Of a stretch of 64,000 bases of DNA, positions 53,686-61,275 are shown in pieces. The notes beneath the pieces were generated by a model that searched no databases, was not told the DNA's origin, and saw only the letters and a program-made list of their open reading frames with translations. The stretch comes from Calliopsis andreniformis (Eukaryota; Arthropoda; Insecta; Hymenoptera; Andrenidae), in assembly GCF_051401765.1 (NCBI RefSeq), contig NW_027480535.1, forward strand, positions 1,116,001 through 1,180,000, given 5' to 3'. Each line of letters starts with the position of its first letter. Position 1 is the first letter of the stretch. Position numbers and translations under genes: made by a program.

Positions 53686-54668
53686 ATTGAGGATTGGTGG
53701 TTGAGGGTTGTGTGTTGAATATTGAGGATTGAGGATTGAGCATTGAGGATTGAGGATTGAAGGTTGAGTATTGAGGATTGAAGATTGTGGATTTTGGATT
53801 GAGGATTGAAGATTGAGTATTGAGGATTGAAGATTGAGTATTGAGGATTGAGGATTGAGGATTGAGGATTGACGATGAGGTCTGAGGGTTGAGGATTGAG
53901 GATTGAGGATTGAGGATTGAGGATTGAAGATTGAGGATTGGGTATTGCGGATTGAACATTGTGGATTGACCATTGAGGATTGAGTACTGAAGATTGAATA
54001 TTGATGATTGAAGATCGATGATTGAGGATTGAGGGTTGTGGATTGAGGACGAGGACTGAGGGTTGAGTATTGATTTCTGAGGTCTGAGGATTGAGGATTG
54101 AGGATTGAGAATTGAGGATTGAGGATTGAGGGTTGAAGATTGAGGATTGGGTATTGAGGATTGAAGAATGAGGATTGAGAATTGAGGACTGAGGATTGAG
54201 GATTGAGGATTGAAGATTGAGTATTGAGGATTGAAGATTGAGGATTGAGGATTGAGGATTGAGGATTGAGGATTGAAGATTGAGGATTGGGGTTGGGGAT
54301 TGACGATTGAGGATTGAGTATTGAGGATTGAGAATTGAGGATTTAGGATTGAACATTGAGTATTGTGGGCTGAAGATTGAGGATTGAGGATTGAGGATTG
54401 AAGATTGAGGACTTAGTGTTGAGGGTTGAGTGATGGGAATTGACGTTTGTGGATTGAGATTTGAAGATTGAAGAATGGGGATTGAGTATTGAAAGCTGTG
54501 AATTGAGGATATCCTGTTGAGGATTGAGGATCGACAATTGATTGTTGAGGACTGAGGGCTGAAGGTTGAGGATTCAGGATTGAGGATTCGGTATTGAGGT
54601 TTGAGGACTGAGGATTGAGGGTTGAGAATTGAGGATTGAGGATTGACGCTTGAGGATTGAGGGTTGAG

Positions 54669-54830
54669 GATGGAGGATTGAAGAGAGAGGACTGAGTGTT
54701 GAGGATTGAGTGTTTAGAATTGATGTTTGACGATTGAGATATGATTATTGAATATTACGGTTTGAGTATTGAACCACGAGAGTTCACGATATTCTATTGA
54801 GTATTGAGAATTGAGGATTGATTGTTGTGT
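54669..54830 (+). repeat. L3 landmark, copy 10
   Basis: This is the right member of the pair in superunit 3 and the last L3 in the window. None occurs in the F block that follows. Confidence 0.87.
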
Positions 54831-55599
54831 ATTGAGGATTGGTGGTTGAGGGTTGTGTGTTGAATATTGAGGATTGAGGATTGAGAATTGAGGATTGAGG
54901 ATTGAAGATTGAGTATTGAGGATTGAAGATTGTGGATTTTGGATTGAGGATTGAAGATTGAGTATTGAGGATTCAAAATTGATTATTGAGGATTGAGGAT
55001 TGAGGATTGAGGATTGACGATGGGGTCTGAGGGTTGAGGATTGAGGATTGAGGATTGAGGATTGAGGATTGAAGGTTGAGGATTGGGTATTGCGGATTGA
55101 ACATTGTGGATTGAGCATTGAGGATTGAGTACTGAAGATTGAATATTGATGATTGAAGATCGATGATTGAGGATTGAGGGTTGTCGATTGAGGACGAGGA
55201 CTGAGGGTTGAGTATTGATTTCTGAGGTCTGAGGATTGAGGATTGAGGATTGAGAATTGAGGATTGAGGATTGAGGGTTGAAGATTGAGGATTGGGTATT
55301 GAGGATTGAAGAATGAGGATTGAGGATTGAGGAATGGGGATTGAAGATTGAGGATTGGGTATTGCGTATTGAACATTGAGGATTGAGGATTGAGGATTGA
55401 GGATTGAGGATTGAATGTAGCGGATTGAGGGTTGAGGATTGAGGATCGAGGATTGAAGATTGAGGACTGGGGACTGAGTATTGAGTGCTGAGTGATGAGA
55501 ATTGGTGATTGTGGATAGAGATTTAAAGATTGCAGATTGAGCGATGAGTATTGTGAAATGTGAATTGAGGATATTCTATTGAGGATTGAGGATTAACAA

Positions 55600-57705
55600 C
55601 TGATTGTTGAGGACTGAGGGCTGAAGATTGAGGATTCAGGATTGAGGATACAGAATTGAGATTTGAGGACTGAGGATTGAGGATTCAAGATTTATTATAG
55701 AGGATTGAAGGTTGAGGATTAAGGATTGAGGATCGAGGATTGAGGATGTGGGCTGAGGGTTGGGGATTGAGGTTTGAGGATTGAGGACTGAGGATTGAGG
55801 ATTGATGATTGAGTATTGAGGATTGAAGACTGAGGACTGAGGATTGAGGATTGAGGATTGAGGATTGAGGATTGAGGATTGAAGATTGAGGACTGGGGAC
55901 TGAGTGTTGAGGGTTGAGTGATGAGAATTGGTGTCTGTGGATAGAGATTTAAAGATTGCAGATTGAGTATTGCGTATGGAAAGCTCTGAACTGAGGGTAT
56001 TCTAGAGAGGATTGAGGATTGACAACTGATTGTTGAGGCCTGAGGGCTGAAGATTGAGGATTCAGGATAGAGGATTCAGGATTGTGGTTTGAGGACTGAG
56101 GATTGAGGATTGAGGATTGAGAATTGAGGATTGAGGATTGAGGGTTGAAGATTGAGGATTGGTTATTGAGGATTGAAGAATGAGGATTGAGGATTGAGGA
56201 TTGAGGATTGAGGATTGAGGATTGAGGATTGAAGATTGAGTATTGAGGATTGAAGATTGAGGATTGAGTACTGAGGATTGAGGATTGAGGATTGAGGGTT
56301 GAGGATTGAGGATTGAAGATTGAGTATTGAGGATTGAAGATTGAGGATTGTGGATTGAGGATTTAGGATTGAGTATTGAAGATTGAGGATTGGGGATTGA
56401 GGATTGACGATTGAGGATTGAGTATTGAGGATTGAGAATTGAGGATTGAGGATTGAAGATTGATTATTGAGGATTGAAGATTGAGAATTGAGGATTGAGG
56501 ATTGAGGATTGAAGATGAGGTCTGAGGGTTGACGATTGAGGTATGAGGACTGAGGTTTGAGGATTCAGGATTGAGAGTTGAGGATTGAGGATTGAGGATT
56601 GAAGATTGAGGATTGGGTATTGAGGATTGAAGAATGAGCATTGAGGATTGAGGATTGAGGATTGAGGATTGAAGATTGAGGATTGAGGATTGAGGATTGA
56701 GGATTGAGGATTGAGGATTGAGGATTGAGGATTGACGATTGAAGATTGAATATTGATGATTGAAGGTTGAGGATTGAGGATTGAGGGTTGTGGATTCAGG
56801 ACGAGGACTGAGGGTTGAGTATTGATCTTTGAGGACTGAGGATTGAGGATAGAGGATTGGGAATTGAGGATTGAGGATTGAGGATTGAAGATTGAGTATT
56901 GAGGATTCAAGATTGAGGATTGAGGATTGAAGATTGAGTATTGAGGATTGAAGATTGATGATTGAGGATTGTGGATTGAGGATTGAGGATTGAACATTGA
57001 GGACTGAGTGTTGAGGGTTGAGTGATGAGAATTGGTGTTTGTGGATAGAGATATGAAGATTGCAGATTGAGTATTGCGTATGGAAAACTCTGAACTGAGG
57101 ATATTCTAGTGAGGATTGAGGATTGACAACTGATTGTTGAGGACTGAGGGCTTAAGATTGAGGATACAGGATTGAGGATTCAGGACTGTGGTTTTAGGAC
57201 TGAGGATTGAGGATTGAGGACTGGGGATTGAGGATTGAGGATGAGGGCTGAGGGTTGAAGATTGAGGTTTGAGGACTCACGACTGAGGATTGAGGATTGA
57301 GAATTGAGGATTGAGGATTGAGGATTGAAGATTGAGGATAGGGTATCGAGGATTGAAGAATGAGGATTGAGTATGGGCGATTGAGGATTGAGGATTGAAG
57401 ATTGAGTATTCAGGATTGGAGATTGACGATTGCGGATTGAGGATTGAGGATCGAGGATTGAGGATTGAGGATTGAAGGTTGAGTATTGAGGATTGAAGAT
57501 TGAGGATTGAGGATTGAGGGTTGAGGATTGAGGATTGAGGATTGAGAATTGAAGATTGAGGATTGGGAACTGAGTGTTAGGGTTGAGTGATGAGGATTGA
57601 TGTTTGTGGATAGAGATTTGAAGATTGCAGATTGAGTATTGAGTATTGAAACCTGTGAATTGAGGATATTCTATTGAAGATTGAGGATTGACAACTGATT
57701 GTTGA
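55600..57705 (+). repeat. 2095-bp tandem duplication, copy 1
   Basis: The ctgaagattgaggattcagg string at 55621 recurs at 57716 and 59811. The boundaries lie within the landmark: left of the core the copies differ (taacaactg at 55597, tgacaactg at 57692), and right of it they agree. This copy spans the end of the E-derived part and the first 1.6 kb of block F. Confidence 0.85.
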
Positions 57706-59800
57706 GGACTGAGGGCTGAAGATTGAGGATTCAGGATTGAGGATACAGAATTGAGATTTGAGGACTGAGGATTGAGGATTCAAGATTTATTATAGAGGAT
57801 TGAAGGTTGAGGATTAAGGATTGAGGATCGAGGATTGAGGATGTGGGCTGAGGGTTGGGGATTGAGGTTTGAGGATTGAGGACTGAGGATTGAGGATTGA
57901 TGATTGAGTATTGAGGATTGAAGACTGAGGACTGAGGATTGAGGATTGAGGATTGAGGATTGAGGATTGAGGATTGAAGATTGAGGACTGGGGACTGAGT
58001 GTTGAGGGTTGAGTGATGAGAATTGGTGTCTGTGGATAGAGATTTAAAGATTGCAGATTGAGTATTGCGTATGGAAAGCTCTGAACTGAGGGTATTCTAG
58101 AGAGGATTGAGGATTGACAACTGATTGTTGAGGCCTGAGGGCTGAAGATTGAGGATTCAGGATAGAGGATTCAGGATTGTGGTTTGAGGACTGAGGATTG
58201 AGGATTGAGGATTGAGAATTGAGGATTGAGGATTGAGGGTTGAAGATTGAGGATTGGTTATTGAGGATTGAAGAATGAGGATTGAGGATTGAGGATTGAG
58301 GATTGAGGATTGAGGATTGAGGATTGAAGATTGAGTATTGAGGATTGAAGATTGAGGATTGAGTACTGAGGATTGAGGATTGAGGATTGAGGGTTGAGGA
58401 TTGAGGATTGAAGATTGAGTATTGAGGATTGAAGATTGAGGATTGTGGATTGAGGATTTAGGATTGAGTATTGAAGATTGAGGATTGGGGATTGAGGATT
58501 GACGATTGAGGATTGAGTATTGAGGATTGAGAATTGAGGATTGAGGATTGAAGATTGATTATTGAGGATTGAAGATTGAGAATTGAGGATTGAGGATTGA
58601 GGATTGAAGATGAGGTCTGAGGGTTGACGATTGAGGTATGAGGACTGAGGTTTGAGGATTCAGGATTGAGAGTTGAGGATTGAGGATTGAGGATTGAAGA
58701 TTGAGGATTGGGTATTGAGGATTGAAGAATGAGCATTGAGGATTGAGGATTGAGGATTGAGGATTGAAGATTGAGGATTGAGGATTGAGGATTGAGGATT
58801 GAGGATTGAGGATTGAGGATTGAGGATTGACGATTGAAGATTGAATATTGATGATTGAAGGTTGAGGATTGAGGATTGAGGGTTGTGGATTCAGGACGAG
58901 GACTGAGGGTTGAGTATTGATCTTTGAGGACTGAGGATTGAGGATAGAGGATTGGGAATTGAGGATTGAGGATTGAGGATTGAAGATTGAGTATTGAGGA
59001 TTCAAGATTGAGGATTGAGGATTGAAGATTGAGTATTGAGGATTGAAGATTGATGATTGAGGATTGTGGATTGAGGATTGAGGATTGAACATTGAGGACT
59101 GAGTGTTGAGGGTTGAGTGATGAGAATTGGTGTTTGTGGATAGAGATATGAAGATTGCAGATTGAGTATTGCGTATGGAAAACTCTGAACTGAGGATATT
59201 CTAGTGAGGATTGAGGATTGACAACTGATTGTTGAGGACTGAGGGCTTAAGATTGAGGATACAGGATTGAGGATTCAGGACTGTGGTTTTAGGACTGAGG
59301 ATTGAGGATTGAGGACTGGGGATTGAGGATTGAGGATGAGGGCTGAGGGTTGAAGATTGAGGTTTGAGGACTCACGACTGAGGATTGAGGATTGAGAATT
59401 GAGGATTGAGGATTGAGGATTGAAGATTGAGGATAGGGTATCGAGGATTGAAGAATGAGGATTGAGTATGGGCGATTGAGGATTGAGGATTGAAGATTGA
59501 GTATTCAGGATTGGAGATTGACGATTGCGGATTGAGGATTGAGGATCGAGGATTGAGGATTGAGGATTGAAGGTTGAGTATTGAGGATTGAAGATTGAGG
59601 ATTGAGGATTGAGGGTTGAGGATTGAGGATTGAGGATTGAGAATTGAAGATTGAGGATTGGGAACTGAGTGTTAGGGTTGAGTGATGAGGATTGATGTTT
59701 GTGGATAGAGATTTGAAGATTGCAGATTGAGTATTGAGTATTGAAACCTGTGAATTGAGGATATTCTATTGAAGATTGAGGATTGACAACTGATTGTTGA
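57706..59800 (+). repeat. 2095-bp tandem duplication, copy 2
   Basis: This is the second copy of 55600-57705. After 59811 the sequence reverts to the F1 order (gattcagggttgagg instead of gattcaggattgagg), as expected if the duplication ended in the same landmark interval where it began. The copies have cores at 56023, 57127 and 57692 versus 58118, 59222 and 59787. Confidence 0.85.
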
Positions 59801-59989
59801 GGACTGAGGGCTGAAGATTGAGGATTCAGGGTTGAGGATTCAGAATTGAGGTTTGAGGACTGAGGATTGAGGATAGAGGATTGAGAATTGAGGATTGGGG
59901 ATTGAGGATTGAAGATTGAGGATTGGGTATTGAGGATTGAAGAGTGAGGACTGAGGATTGAGGATTGAGGATTGAGGATTGAAGATTGT

Positions 59990-61275
59990 GTATTGAGGAT
60001 TGAGGATTGAGGATTGAGGATTGAGGATTGAGGATTGAGGATTGAGGATTGAGGATTGAGGATTGAGGATTGAAGATTGAGGATTGAGGATTGAGGATTA
60101 AAGGTTGAGCATTGAGGATTGAAGATTGAGGATTGATGATTGAGGGTTGAGGATTGAGGATTGAGGATTGAGGATTGAGTATTGAAGATTGAGGATTGAT
60201 GATTGAGGATTGAGGATTGAGGATTGAGGATTGAGAATTGAGGATTGAGGATTGAAGATTGAGGATTGAGGATCGAGGATTGAAGATTGAAGATTGGGTA
60301 TTGAGGATTGAACATTGAGGATTGAGGATTGAGGATTGAGGATTGAGGGTTGAGGATTGAAGATTGAATATTGATGATTGAAGGTTGAGGATTGAGGATT
60401 GAGGGTTGTGGATTCAGGACGAGGACTGAGGGTTGAGTATTGATGTTTGAGGACTGAGGATTGAGGATAGAGGATTGAGAATTGAGGATTGAGGATTGAG
60501 GATTGAAGATTGAGGATTCTGTATTGAGGATTGAAGAATGAGGACTCAGGATTGAGGATTGAGGATTGACGATTGAAGATTGAGTATTGAGGATTGAAGA
60601 TTGAGGATTGAGGATTGAGGATTGAGGATTGAGGATTGAGGATTGAGGATTGAGGATTGAGGATTGAAGATTGAGGATTGAAGATTGAGGATTGAGGATC
60701 GAGGATTGAAGATTGAAGATTGGGTATTGAGGATTGAACATTGAGGATTGAGGATTGAGGATTGAGGATTGAGGGTTGAGGATTGAAGATTGAATATTGA
60801 TGATTGAAGGTTGAGGATTGAGGATTGAGGGTTGTGGATTCAGGACGAGGACTGAGGGTTGAGTATTGATGTTTGAGGACTGAGGATTGAGAATAGAGGA
60901 TTGAGAATTGAGGATTGAGGATTGAGGGTTGAAGATTGAGGATTCTGTATTGAGGATTGAAGAATGAGGACTCAGTATTGAGGATTGAGGATTGAGGATT
61001 GAAGATTGAGTATTGAGGATTGAAGATTGAGGATTGAGGATTGAGGATTGAGGATTGAGGGTTGAGGATTGAGGATTGAGGATTGAGGATTGAAGATTGA
61101 GGATTGAGGATAGAGGATTAAAGGTTGAGCATTGAGGATTGAAGATTGAGGATTGATGATTGAGGGTTGAGGATTGAGGATTGAGGATTGAGGATTGAGT
61201 ATTGAAGATTGAGGATTGATGATTGAGGATTGAGGATTGAGGATTGAGGATTGAGTATTGAGGATTGAGGATTGA
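59990..61275 (+). repeat. 594-bp higher-order unit with a 168-bp deletion (in superunit 3)
   Basis: taakgg-type anchors (taaagg) lie at 60099 and 61119, and hexamer markers at 60414 and 60840, 426 bp apart instead of 594. The missing 168 bp is 24 heptamers and removes the middle taaagg anchor present in F1 at 41615. Confidence 0.85.

Noticed and set aside
5619..54830. L3 as an insertion sequence end, attachment site or CENP-B box
   Set aside because: It keeps the same order of units as L1, so it is a diverged landmark and not an insertion. I see no target-site duplication, and no CENP-B-box pattern (TTCG....A..CGGG).
45815..56090. Calling the 5138-bp duplication an assembly error outright
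   Set aside because: Its length and junctions fit the unit structure, and the middle superunit's deletion junction gives a biological explanation. Without reads neither view can be proven, so it is reported as a finding with both options.
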